The notes under the pieces were generated by a model. It was not told the origin of the DNA. It did not search any database and saw nothing but the letters and a program-made list of their open reading frames with translations. The position numbers and the translations under genes were made by a program. This document shows, in pieces, positions 36,968 to 47,055 of a stretch of 64,000 bases of DNA; position 1 is the first letter of the stretch; each line of letters opens with the position of its first letter. The DNA lies in the NCBI GenBank assembly GCA_002900995.3, contig CM035315.1, forward strand, positions 2,573,826-2,637,825, in the 5' to 3' direction. Source of the DNA: Ganoderma boninense (taxonomy: Eukaryota > Basidiomycota > Agaricomycetes > Polyporales > Polyporaceae).

Positions 36968-37171
36968 TGTAACGGCCCCCGTTACCCTCGCCGTGACTCC
37001 ATGATCCGGTCACGTTAGATTAGTCCGCTACGATACGTTCGGCATCTCTTGACGAACCAACTCAGGTCTCGGGCTGGCATTGCTGCCCCCTCGTTGTACT
37101 TGCCTTCTGCACCTCGAATATAGCTTGGTTTCGTCTCGTTTCGACCTCGCGGCGGCAGGCCGCCCGTTACA
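36968..37171 (+). repeat. Left LTR
   Basis: 204 bases, with no difference seen from the right LTR. Its first 18 bases contain a palindrome, GTAACGG-CCC-CCGTTAC. A GGCGGCAGGCCGCC palindrome lies just before the end. Confidence 0.93.
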
Positions 37172-37174
37172 GTT

Positions 37175-37190
37175 TGGTTCGTCCTCCAAA
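37175..37190 (+). other. Putative primer-binding site
   Basis: TGGTTCGTCC starts 3 bases after the left LTR, where LTR elements pair with the CCA end of a tRNA. I did not match it to a specific tRNA. Confidence 0.4.
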
Positions 37191-38925
37191 CTAGGTCCCT
37201 TCGACTCTCGCTCGTCTCGCTCGGCCGTGGTTCATCCCCGCGACCATCCTCTCGTTTGATTCATCCCTTTCGACTTTTATCGACACCATTCCTTGCCCTT
37301 TTCGTTGTCCGATGCTCATCCATCTGCCTGCAACTCCGGCTCACGATTATTCGCCGGTCTCGGTCCAAAGCCCCTGTCTTCAGTCTCGCACATCCTCTAC
37401 CCATCCGGTTCCCTCCATGGACCCATTCGCACTTGTCTATGCCCCCACTATCCCAGCATAGTGCGCTGCTAGCCAAGATTCGCATTTTCAAGACCTTTCC
37501 TCGTTCTGGACTACGACTCTCCACACGCTCGCTCGCGCGGCCCGCGCACGCGTTACGGCACCCTCATCGCCATTGCAGTCGTGTCGTCAGAGGCTCGCGC
37601 TCCTCATCGTTCGTTTTCCGTGCATTTTTTGTTTTTGTAACCTCGCCACGTCCTCTTCCTCGACATCTTCACTCTCTCACGCCCGCTACCCCGCCTCATG
37701 GACCTCTCGCGATCATGTCTGCCCTACCCATCCTCATCAACCTCAGACTGAGCCACATTAGCTCTCCCTCCCTCCCTCCCTTCACAGCCAATTATCCTTG
37801 ACCAAACCCCTGGCTTCCGAGGCTGTCAATTTTTTCAGGTCGCCTCGTCTCCGCGCCTCCAGCACGGAAGCCTCGGCGGAAAAAAGGGAGATAGGTGGTG
37901 TGGAACTAGAGCCTGCGGAGGACGCGGACATGGAGCAGAGCGGAAGGTACGCCGTCCTCGAGACCTCTCGGACGTCTTCGCGGAGGTGGACCGGAGCGGT
38001 GCGGAGGACCACCGTAGCAAGTCGGTGTGTCCACGCAGGTTCAGAGTGGAGACGGAGATCCTGTGTGGACGCAGGTCTCCCTCTGGTGCGTCGCTACGCG
38101 CGCACACTCCTCTTCCCTCGGCCGTCGCAGCGGTTACGCGCGACGTGCATCCTCGGACGGCGTGGCAAGCTCATGCAAGCCGCGTCAGTCTCACTTTCAA
38201 GATGATCCGCGATCCTCGCGCATTTCAAACCTTTTTGCGGCCTTAAAATCACGCTTTTTCGACGCCCTTTTGACACCTTTCGACATTTTGATCCCTCGGT
38301 GCGCCTCGTTCTCGACATTTGTCATCTCCACCTCTCGTCGCATTTCGGCCACTGTATCCGCATCACGCCCCTCGTCCTTGCATTCGATGCTTTCTTTCAA
38401 CCCCCAGTGCATCCTTCTTGTCGCCTCGCCTCGTGGACATTGGCTGCGGTCAAATCTGCTGAGTGCGTTGTATCTTCGTCTACGTCCTCGCCTCTCGTCT
38501 CGATCTATGACCACGGTTCTAGGCTTCGGTCTTAACGTGTTTTAGTTGCTCGTTACGTCCTTGTTTTTGGTCTTCTCGGGCTGCGGCCTGGGTTGACACC
38601 TCTACGTCTATGGTCATGCGGGTATCGCGATCCCCTTGACATCCACCTTAGCTTACCGGTAGCATGTGTGGACCCTCTTGTGTAACTTTTGTCTCTTGTC
38701 CCTCGCACTGTGTCTACGTCAAGCCTCGCCTTGCCCCTACGTCTCAGTGACCCTTGAACTCCGCACTACGTCTTCGTTTATAGCTGTTTTTGGTACCTAC
38801 GTCATGCACTACGTTGTTGCCACTTAATTACTACTTGTGTTATTGTTTTTCTACGTTTAGTTTTACGCTATCTTACGACCCTACAGCACTACGTCTCTCG
38901 TCACCCACTCCTCGATCCGTACCTT

Positions 38926-38938
38926 AAGGAGGAGATGG
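38926..38938 (+). other. Polypurine tract
   Basis: AAGGAGGAGATGG, purine except one T, abuts the right LTR at 38,939, the expected place for plus-strand priming. Confidence 0.65.
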
Positions 38939-39142
38939 TGTAACGGCCCCCGTTACCCTCGCCGTGACTCCATGATCCGGTCACGTTAGATTAGTCCGCT
39001 ACGATACGTTCGGCATCTCTTGACGAACCAACTCAGGTCTCGGGCTGGCATTGCTGCCCCCTCGTTGTACTTGCCTTCTGCACCTCGAATATAGCTTGGT
39101 TTCGTCTCGTTTCGACCTCGCGGCGGCAGGCCGCCCGTTACA
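38939..39142 (+). repeat. Right LTR
   Basis: 204 bases, no difference seen from the left LTR, followed by the TGACT target-site duplication. Confidence 0.93.
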
Positions 39143-39147
39143 TGACT

Positions 39148-41019
39148 CCTCCGAAGGCTGAGCTACTACTAGTAGTACTGTCCGTAAACCAGTGCAGCAA
39201 GTAGTCCTGCGGATCCGTAAGAGAGCTTATGACCAGCTCGGCAGTCTAGGATGTTGGAGGAAAGAAGGGGGCGTTGCGGGCGGAGAACGGGCGAGAACCG
39301 ATGGCGTTGAACCGACGCACTAGCTCTGATCAGGCAGCAGTGTAACGGGCGTCTCTCTTACCAAATTTAGGGACGGGCCACATTCGACGTTGGCGGGAGT
39401 CGGAAGCCACGGCTGCTGTGTGAGAGGGAACGGGGCGCGCAGGAGGAGAGCGAACGGAGGGAAAGACGGTCGCGTTTGAACGCTGAAGCAAACGCGTGAG
39501 GAACATCGCGCCGTGACCGTACCTAAATACACGAGGTAACAAGACTGTAAAACATAAAGCGCAGTACAAGACAGAATAAGACATGGGCGCGAGCACAAGA
39601 CGAGCTCGCTTACATAATAAGATTCCAACATGCTGTCCGACTCTTCCGAGTCCGTCAAGGTCCGTCCTAGGACGGCCAACGTCTCTCGACTTCTTCTGTT
39701 CTCAAAGAAGTCCAAACCTGCCCGTATTCCATCTGTCTTTACCCGGATCGCTGCTGTTTCTGACCCCAATATGCCACCTTGGTATGCTCTACCAGCTCTA
39801 ACTTGCAGTGGTAATACGGGACAGGGTTCACAGAGTCGACGTGCCCCGAGTCCTCCGGTGGTCGCCGCGCATTGTCCTTGGTTGAGATGAAAACTAGTCG
39901 ATGATATCATATTGCAGGTGTATCCGTGCAACTTCCTCAATGCCAGTGTGTCACCCTTGCAGATCGTCGAAACCGCCGAGTCATTGACAACCTACCCACG
40001 ATAGCGACCGTTAGACCAGTTTCTCGATTGTGGGTACAAGGACGAAGTAAAGTGACAGAGGCACTGCTTTCAAAGCGTAGACTAGTGTCTAATCGGTATG
40101 GGTCTCAAGTTCAGTTCGGATCAGTGCTTGAGCTGAGATCGTATTCCCTTAGCTTCGTGGTCATTTCCGTCGCAAGGCACAACAGTAGAAAAAGTCCAGC
40201 TTGCTTCAGCATGCCATCTTGCAACCGAGTTAGATGCTGGGCGTTGAAATGCGAAACACGCGGTATCCTTACGCTCATCGTATACGACACCGGCCACCGG
40301 TCTCAAGTTTCGTTTTAGACTCCCGAAAACCGAGCGCTGACGGTATATATCGGCGGTCTTAGTATTGGCCATCCCCAACAGGAGCCCCCGGTAGTACCCC
40401 ATGCAGACCTCGCACGGATACCCGTTGACTCTCGTATGGAAGCTTGCCCCACCACAAGGCGGCTCACGCTTCGACTCGATGGCATCCGCAAAATCGCGTT
40501 CGACCGTCGTTACGAGATCGGCTGGTTATCGCCGTCGGAGGCGGAGCTATTGCCCAAGTCCGGACGACTGGTTGGCTTCGCCCCGCCCTCCTTCGCTCCC
40601 TTCGGGTCCGAGTCGTTCCTCCATGCTTCCTTGCGGCTGGCGACCTCGAGGTGCGTTTCTTGCCGTAAAACAGCTCACGTTGGACGTCGTCTCCAACCTG
40701 TTTTATTGAGCGATGTGTGCATCGTGTGCACACCTCGGCTAACGACGCCATGTTGTCTTCTCCTCTAATCGTCTCTTGCAATGCACGAGGCGGAATTCCC
40801 AAGCTCAGACAGCCATGTGGAGCCTAGTTGGCGTAATGCATGCATGAAAGTCGGGTCGCTGGTTAGTCGTGTCGCTCATCACGGCCGTTGTGAGGAGGAA
40901 ACCTACTGACCGCGGTATTGCAACTCTCAAGGCTGACGATTGGTACGCAATCGACCACTTGCTCGTACCATGAAGTGTCGAGACATTCGGTCCGGGGGCT
41001 TTTCGGCAGGTGTGAATAG
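39148..41019. other. Region between LTR element and decarboxylase gene, no gene supported
   Basis: Frames on both strands (for example minus 39,320-39,940 and minus 40,121-40,402, the latter 93 codons) look partly protein-like but have no recognisable domain and no clear start and splice structure. They may be remnants of a decayed gene. Confidence 0.4.
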
Positions 41020-41027
41020 TATAAAAG
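41020..41027 (+). promoter_or_regulatory. TATA box of the decarboxylase gene
   Basis: TATAAAAG lies about 220 bases before the ATG at 41,243. The leader between them contains likely splice signals (GTGAGT at 41,078; GTAAGAG at about 41,191; acceptor-like CCAG at about 41,237-41,240), so the 5' untranslated region is probably spliced. Confidence 0.55.
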
Positions 41028-41242
41028 CTACTCGCTCTCGGATCCTCTCTCCACAGTGAGCCTCCCCTCGACTTCAAGTGAGTACATTCTTCATTATTCC
41101 ACCTTCCGATAGCCTGAGCTTATCTCCTATTGGTTTCAAGTATCGCCGTTTCATACGTCTCATATACGTGTTCAAACAGCTCTCCAGGACGGTAAGAGGT
41201 TTATTGACGTTCCTTCGTCGGTATGCTCACCATCAACCAGTC

Positions 41243-42559
41243 ATGACAGAGGCTCCCACTAGAGCCCCCATCGTCCAAGAGCTGGTCGACTACCTCTCCC
41301 AGAACCCCGCTATCAACGCTGCTTTTAAGCAATCTTTCACGGAGGCTCGTGCATTCGAGCTCAAGCTATGGAAGGATTTTGAAGTCGATTCCGTCGAGGA
41401 CTACCTTGGTCACATGGACAAGTTCGTCTACTGGGTCCCATCAGAGAACTGCCAGGGCAAGAACGTCTACGACCATATCTGCCTTTTCTACTTCATTCTC
41501 GACCTCCCACCCATCCGTCTCTACGAGAGTCTCATCCACCCGTCCTCGCGCAGTCCCTGGACGTGGCTGTCTGAGTGGATTATCAAGTATGCCAAGGAGA
41601 TGGGCCAGTGGATGTACTCGACGAGCTCTCTCGGGCCAATCGAGTCGTTCGCCGCCAGTCCGGCTTACCGCGACAAAGTCGCCGGCGACTTCTACGACCA
41701 GTACCCGCCGCCGCTTGCCGGGTGGAAGACCTTCAACGAGTTCTTCGCGCGCCACATCAACGCCAAGTACCGGCCCATCGCTGACCCCGACGACAACGCC
41801 GTGATCGTCTGCCCAGCTGACTGCGCGTTCGGCGGCAAGTGGCAGATCAGCGGCGACTCTACGGTCGAGTTTGACGAACAGGGAACCCCCGTCGAGGCCA
41901 AGGGCGTTCCGTGGAGCATCAAACAGCTTCTCGACGATGACTCGAACGACTACCACACCCGCTTCTGCGGGGGTGTCTTCACTCACGCGTTCCTCAACAC
42001 GACCAACTACCATCGGCTGCACGCGCCGGTCTCTGGCAGGGTGATCGAGGCGAAGGTCATCCCCGGCCTGTGCTATCTCCAGGTCAAAGTCGTGTACAAG
42101 AAGTCCAACGAGGACAACATCGCGAAGCCGTCCCTCAGAATGCTGCGTCGGATGAAGCCAGAGGCGGTCCCCTTTGGACACGAGTTGACCGCACCCAACT
42201 CGGCTGGCTACCAGTTCCTCCAGGCGCGTGCCCTGGTCCTCATCCAGAGCCCAATCGGGCTTGTTGCGGTGCTCCCGATTGGGATGGCGCAGGTGTCGTC
42301 AGTTGTGTTGACCGTGAAGAAGGGCGACGACGTGAAGAAGGGCCACGAGATCGGGTTCTTCCAGCTGGGAGGCTCGGACGTCGTGATGGTGTTCGAGAAG
42401 GACGCAAAGGTCAACCTGGACGAATGGAAGGCGCCGCAAGAAGACGAAGGTGAAGGCGAATGCGGAGACGGTTGCGACAGCGAAGAGACGTTCACCAAGG
42501 TCGGTAGCAAGATCGGCACCGCTGAACTCGTCACGGTCGCCGCCGGCCACCAGGAATGA
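41243..42559 (+). CDS. PsiD-like phosphatidylserine decarboxylase-family enzyme
   Basis: A single open exon of 438 residues. Family (PF02666 type): pyruvoyl-dependent decarboxylases made as one chain that self-cleaves at a Gly-Ser bond; the new Ser becomes the pyruvoyl group. Here the cleavage motif is GGS at residues 376-378 (QLGGSDV), and the upstream His-bearing block NTTNYHRLHAPVSG is at 252-265. The N-terminal 150 residues and the FNEFFAR block (164-170) match the cytosolic fungal subgroup that includes the tryptophan decarboxylase PsiD of Psilocybe, not the membrane-bound mitochondrial Psd1; no signal or membrane segment is seen. Canonical Psd has LGST, here GGSD. Substrate is unknown: amino-acid decarboxylation is more likely than phosphatidylserine by subgroup. 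An acidic tail (395-415) is unusual. The start is the first ATG after the predicted leader intron; the frame is open 55 codons further upstream but without ATG. Confidence 0.88.
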   Translation: MTEAPTRAPIVQELVDYLSQNPAINAAFKQSFTEARAFELKLWKDFEVDSVEDYLGHMDKFVYWVPSENCQGKNVYDHICLFYFILDLPPIRLYESLIHPSSRSPWTWLSEWIIKYAKEMGQWMYSTSSLGPIESFAASPAYRDKVAGDFYDQYPPPLAGWKTFNEFFARHINAKYRPIADPDDNAVIVCPADCAFGGKWQISGDSTVEFDEQGTPVEAKGVPWSIKQLLDDDSNDYHTRFCGGVFTHAFLNTTNYHRLHAPVSGRVIEAKVIPGLCYLQVKVVYKKSNEDNIAKPSLRMLRRMKPEAVPFGHELTAPNSAGYQFLQARALVLIQSPIGLVAVLPIGMAQVSSVVLTVKKGDDVKKGHEIGFFQLGGSDVVMVFEKDAKVNLDEWKAPQEDEGEGECGDGCDSEETFTKVGSKIGTAELVTVAAGHQE

Positions 42560-43394
42560 AGGCAATGGTATGTGTCTTTTGACGTGATAATATCTGCCCA
42601 GAGGCTTTGCTGACTATTTTGTAAGATCCACCAGTAACTGTCGAGTACTAGAATCGAGGACTCGGATATGGGAGGACAAGTTGCCTCGTCTCAAAGGTCT
42701 TCCTTTGGAATTGACTATCATCTAAGATCGTTTCGGCCCATATAGATGTGTTCCGCTGCAGCTATGGGGTGGAAAAAATATACGTAGATGTGTTCGATGA
42801 AGATTTCGTGACAGCTTTTGAGCTTGTTGTGGTGCGGCTCCCCGACCTCGCAGGGTTCGCAAGGACGGCGGTTTGCACGGGCGCCCCTCCCACGACAGCT
42901 CAAGCCCCCCTGGGACGGAAAAACACGCCCTCGCAACCAACCACCATAGCGCATGTGTATCCTCATCGCAAGCTCAGCTTCCGATCTCGCGCTACACGGT
43001 GTTGATAATTCGTGCTTTTGGCAAGTGAGCGCTTGCTCGCCGGAAGTCGCCGCCACACGATGCCGCACACGGCTGTGATGTGTTTGTGCTCCTGTGGCTC
43101 TGTACCACTGACTTCTGCAACCAGAATCGCCGTTTTTTTTGCCTCCACGATTTCTTTGGCCACTTCTGGCGGCCCCAAACGCTCGTTGCAGTGCCTGCAG
43201 CACCCGCGATTACTTAATTCGATGATGCAAAAGCAGCTTGTCGCGATTTAGGACGATTCAAGGCCCTCGATTTTCCTCAAAATCACTCGAGAAACGACTC
43301 AGAGCCGGCGGGAGAATCGTCAGCTCTGACTTCCACTATTGCAGCTTGCGCCTCTCTGTGCCGTCCGGCCCCCAAGTTTGGTCTCATGGCGCCG
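42560..43394. other. Intergenic, 3' of the decarboxylase gene
   Basis: Short frames only. It contains the 16-base word TATAGATGTGTTCCGC (about 42,740-42,755) that recurs at about 46,128-46,143, and a near-copy of its core (TAGATGTGTTCGATG) about 30 bases further on. Confidence 0.45.
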
Positions 43395-44640
43395 GCGTTC
43401 TTCGTATCTGTCGAGGTTTGGAGACGGAGAAGGCCCGGAACTCGAGTCGACAAGGAGATATCGATAGAGGCCTGAGGACAGGACTCGAGCTGGGTTGCTG
43501 AGGGCTGCGCGCGATTCGCCCGTGCCTTGGTCGTCCCCGCGAGGGCGAGAGGGATCGCGCTTGAGACCGTGGCGCGGGATTCCCGGTTGGAGAGCGCAGC
43601 GATGAACTGAACCACACGCGTCGCTCGACAGTGTTCGACGGTGGATCCTCGCGGCAAGTCGCCCGCAGCCAATAGCCGCTGACTCCACCCATGGCCAGAG
43701 TCTGAGTCTCGCGCGCGTCGTTCGACTCTGCGGCCCACGCGAACACGGATTTTGAGCAAGCGGTCGCTGGCTCGCCGGGAGTTCCCGATGTCCGATGCAG
43801 CGCGGGTCCATCCTGTCTCGTAGCCCATCCGTTGGCCTCTGGACCACGACGATACGTACAGGACAGCCGGAATCTACTCGGTTTTCGCTGTCTAGCTCGA
43901 TCTCGGACGGAGTTTCCAACAGTATGGGTTCTCCGCGCGCCAGGGAACATCGAACCGCGCGAAACACGGTGAATATGCAGGACATCGGCTCAGCAGCGAC
44001 GCGTTCAAGGATTCGTCTGCATTCTCCGTCGGTGCTTCGGCGGCATGGGAGAAGGAGAACGCGAGAGAAGAGACGTCAGACTCACATTCTCGTGGGAAGT
44101 GGCCGAGGCCTGCAGACTCTCGCCTCAGAATGCAGGTAAGCTCCTGGTGTGTGCCAGCATACAGTAGCTCGCGTCCGAGTCAGCTGTCGACACCGAGGGG
44201 TCGACGTCGTCCCCAGGTCCGCCGACTCAGAGCAACGCTCAGGTCGCGGTCTTGGCCCAGCGGACGTCCACGGCCCACACACCCCAAAAATCAATCAGCG
44301 TCGACCCGCCAGCAGACGTCCCCGCCGCACTCAGGAAATCAATTCAGTGGCTTATTTGGACGGAGTGTACATCCCGCCGGCAAATAACCGAGGGGTTGGC
44401 TGTGTTCCGATGAGTCGCGCAGTCCAGTTTTTATTTTTGTGTAGAGCTGCATGTTAGCATGCGGCTGTCGCCCCCCGGGATCGGAATCCAGGCGAGGCTT
44501 CCCCCTCATCGCGCCTAGAGGGCCCGAAGCGGAAATCCCGAAATCAGCGAAGGTGCAGCACAAGGCCAACTCAATCGGAACCTCAGTGTGGGCGTGTCCT
44601 CTCCGGATTTTCCCCCGCCCACAATCCCCACCCCCACACC
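43395..44640 (+). repeat. Dispersed repeat, copy B (short form)
   Basis: Same orientation and order of landmarks as copy A (29,675-32,510) but lacking its middle 1.7 kb; the joint falls near 43,560-43,588. Both copies carry ATGCAGGTAAGCTCC, which looks like a splice donor after an ATG, and end in a C-rich tract. No coding domain seen. Confidence 0.65.
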
Positions 44641-44916
44641 CAGGTCTTTTTCTCTAGGAAATGCAAGCGCTATCACATTGACAAAACCGATACGGGTTGC
44701 TCGTAAGTTGAATTACAAGTCAAGAACCCAGCGGGCATAGATCGAGTCCTAATTGCATTCCAGACAGTGTGGCCAGGAATGCTGCCTTTAGTTCACCGCC
44801 TCCTTCTGACGCTCTGCCTCTCCTCCCAGCGGCGTCGAAGATGACAATTATTTTCCCTAAGCCATGCATGCATTCGTCAGCAGCTGGATCCTCCACAAAT
44901 GCCAAATTGGACCTAC

Positions 44917-45168
44917 CTATTCGTAGCAAGGCTGGTACGGGAGGCCGGCATCAAGGCAGCAGTTGATAAACAGGCTCGGGCGATTCTCGACGTCGCAGGA
45001 AAGGCGCTGGGTGTCCCAAACGCCGCCCGTCTGCGAGCAGCATCTCTCGGAGACACTGAGGTCCTCTGAATTCTCGTAGTTGTTGCAGGTACAGTGTTGG
45101 GCGAGTGCGCCCTGCGCTGCAACCGCGAGGATGAACGCGGCACGGACGAGTGCGGAGAGACTGGTCAT
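44917..45168 (-). CDS. Small secreted cysteine-rich protein
   Basis: An 83-residue single-exon frame. The first 23 residues are a clear signal peptide (MTSLSALVRAAFILAVAAQGALA, with an AxA cleavage site), leaving about 60 residues starting QHCTC. Eight cysteines in the order C-x-C, CC, C, CC, C suggest four disulphides. This is not the hydrophobin order (C, CC, C, C, CC, C). No known domain recognised; small secreted Cys-rich proteins of basidiomycetes can act outside the cell in host or microbe contact, but no role can be assigned here. A TATA box lies about 130 bases upstream. Confidence 0.8.
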   Translation of the reverse strand: MTSLSALVRAAFILAVAAQGALAQHCTCNNYENSEDLSVSERCCSQTGGVWDTQRLSCDVENRPSLFINCCLDAGLPYQPCYE

Positions 45169-45294
45169 GTCTTCGGTCTGTGGCTGTCTGATATGATCGG
45201 TGAGTGGGCATAGTAGAGTGTGAGTGACTGGCCGGACTGACTCTTAGAGATGGCTATAGGTTGGGACCTGATGAACTGCCATCGAGACTCGGGC

Positions 45295-45303
45295 TTTTAT
45301 ATA
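45295..45303 (-). promoter_or_regulatory. TATA box of the small secreted protein gene
   Basis: On the minus strand TATATAAAA, about 130 bases before the ATG. The same GCAATATATAAAA word is found in front of the M28 peptidase gene. Confidence 0.6.
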
Positions 45304-47055
45304 TTGCTCTCGGCGTTTGGTTTGCGTAAGATCTCTCTCATAAGTACGTGCAACCATGAGTGCCAATGTGAGCGAGCGAGCACGCGGACCTCGTCGGGCG
45401 CGATAGGTCGACATCGAAGAGCCAAACATGCGGCGAACCCGGGCCCCGTACTTCTTTTGTGGCAGAGACGTTTCCATTTGCTTCGCGCGGGTAAGTCGAG
45501 GGGGGGATGTCCGGACTATGCTGGCATTCTTAGTACGGAACGTCTGCAGCAGGTGCTGCTTGACAGCGGACGCGCTCCAAGGGAGCCTTCAAGGAGTGGC
45601 TTGCAAAGCATGCTTGGCCTGGTGATCGATTGTTTCGTTTCCTTGGACGCCAGTGCCATGGCTGGGGACCCAATGTAGCTGAGCAGCCTGCAACCAGGTC
45701 TGCAAACCGATGGCCTAATACTAGGCCATGCATGATGTCGCCGACCAACCATCATGGGCCCCGCCCTACAGTTTGTAGATCTAGTTGCAGTACCTACCGT
45801 TGTAGCTGGCCCCAGTCCCCAGCTGGGCGCCATACCGACGTCATGGGAGGTTCACCGGAGTATCCGACCGACGTCGGCGCGTCGGCCTCTCAAATGGATC
45901 GTCGGCATAGGAGACGCTGGACACACATGGCAGTACGCAACTCACAAACACAACGGACCCGGATGCGGGGAGGACAGGTAGCATATTGACGTTCCCCCCT
46001 GACTGCTCAAGAATGTGCGAGTACAATTGAAATTCGAGGAGGATATAGAAGGACCAGGTTGATACAAATTCTTGCACAAAGTTCTTGCGCTGGAGAGTAA
46101 CTACCGTTGAAAATGATCTCAGGCCGTATAGATGTGTTCCGCGCCGTGACGGCGGGTTATATTAAAGAATAAACAGACGCCTTTTATGGTAGTTTCCCCT
46201 CGTGTGCCTGTGCAGGTCCCATGAGGCTTGACCTGCCACGCTGGCAGTTCCCTTGCATCAACTTGCAGCATCACCGCGGAAGGACAAAGGTAGCGAGAGG
46301 AAACTTGAAGCTTGAAGGGCAATCGTCCGGATATGGTGTGCTGGCAGTACTCTATAGCCCACGTCACGGCGTGGTGTGCATGCCTCGAGTGACATCCAAG
46401 CAGGACCTTTCTCAGCCCGAGAAACTTTCTATCATTCCCTCGGACCGAACGCTATCCGATGATCTCAATGCTAACTTTCAAGTACATCCCTTGTTGTAGC
46501 GGACCCAGCTATTTCAAGATTCAGAAAGCCTCAGGACGAAGTGCAGGATCCCGCATGCTCAGCTGACCGATCCGATTGACATATGCATACCTCCCGGGCC
46601 CGACATAAAGTATTATTATGCATGGGTGTGGCGCTGTATACCCCATCTGCCGGAACAGTCATCTTCGCGCAGTCGATCCTTATGCACGATCTATGTACTA
46701 TAGCTAATGAATGACTTCGCATCTGCTGCTCTTTTATGTAAACGCCTGTCCGAACGCACGCATGCGTACCTACACACGATTCCCCCGCCCCCCTCCCGCT
46801 CCGAATGTCCGAGATGGCGGTGACGGTAATTTATCGCGATCTAGGGTAACCGCTCCACACATAGGGTATGTACGTATCCCGCACACCATGCAACCTCATG
46901 TAAGTAGTAGTAGTGTACGACTCTCCCAGGGCCAAGGACAAGGCCAGGCGGGGAGGCGAACCGAGGAAGGAGAGATAGAGAGAGGAACCCAGCGGCCAAC
47001 GGACGGTACGAACCCGAAGTGTCTCAAAGCACGCCTAGCGAGTGAATGAGCGTCT
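45304..47055. other. Intergenic, no gene supported
   Basis: Short frames of up to about 140 codons without domain. Contains the second copy of TATAGATGTGTTCCGC (about 46,128-46,143). The right end is the 3' flank of SKT5. Confidence 0.45.

Larger units (their letters stand above)
36968..39142 (+). mobile_element. Complete non-autonomous LTR retrotransposon (TRIM-like, 2,175 bases)
   Basis: Two direct repeats of 204 bases with no difference that I could see (36,968-37,171 and 38,939-39,142) begin TGTAACGG and end CCGTTACA, the usual TG...CA with an 8-base inverted end. They are flanked by the perfect 5-base duplication TGACT (36,963-36,967 and 39,143-39,147). A primer-binding-like TGG lies 3 bases inside the left LTR (37,175) and a purine tract lies directly before the right LTR (38,926-38,938). 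The 1,767-base interior has no gag, protease, reverse transcriptase or integrase; its longest frames (about 180 codons) are low complexity. So it needs enzymes from another element. LTRs that look identical point to a very recent insertion. Orientation is taken from the purine tract. Confidence 0.92.

Noticed and set aside
37256..38545. Open frames of up to 182 codons inside the LTR element as a gag or other gene
   Set aside because: Low-complexity Ser/Pro/Arg/Leu composition, no zinc knuckle, protease or polymerase motif.
39341..39352. TGTAACGGGCG as another LTR end
   Set aside because: Only the first 8-9 bases match the LTR start; the following sequence does not.
41441..42181. 246-codon minus-strand frame opposite the decarboxylase gene
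   Set aside because: It is the antisense shadow of a real exon in GC-rich DNA; no domain, and the plus strand has a full conserved protein.
44917..45168. Hydrophobin for the small secreted protein
   Set aside because: The order of cysteine pairs (C, C, CC, C, CC, C) does not match the hydrophobin order C, CC, C, C, CC, C.
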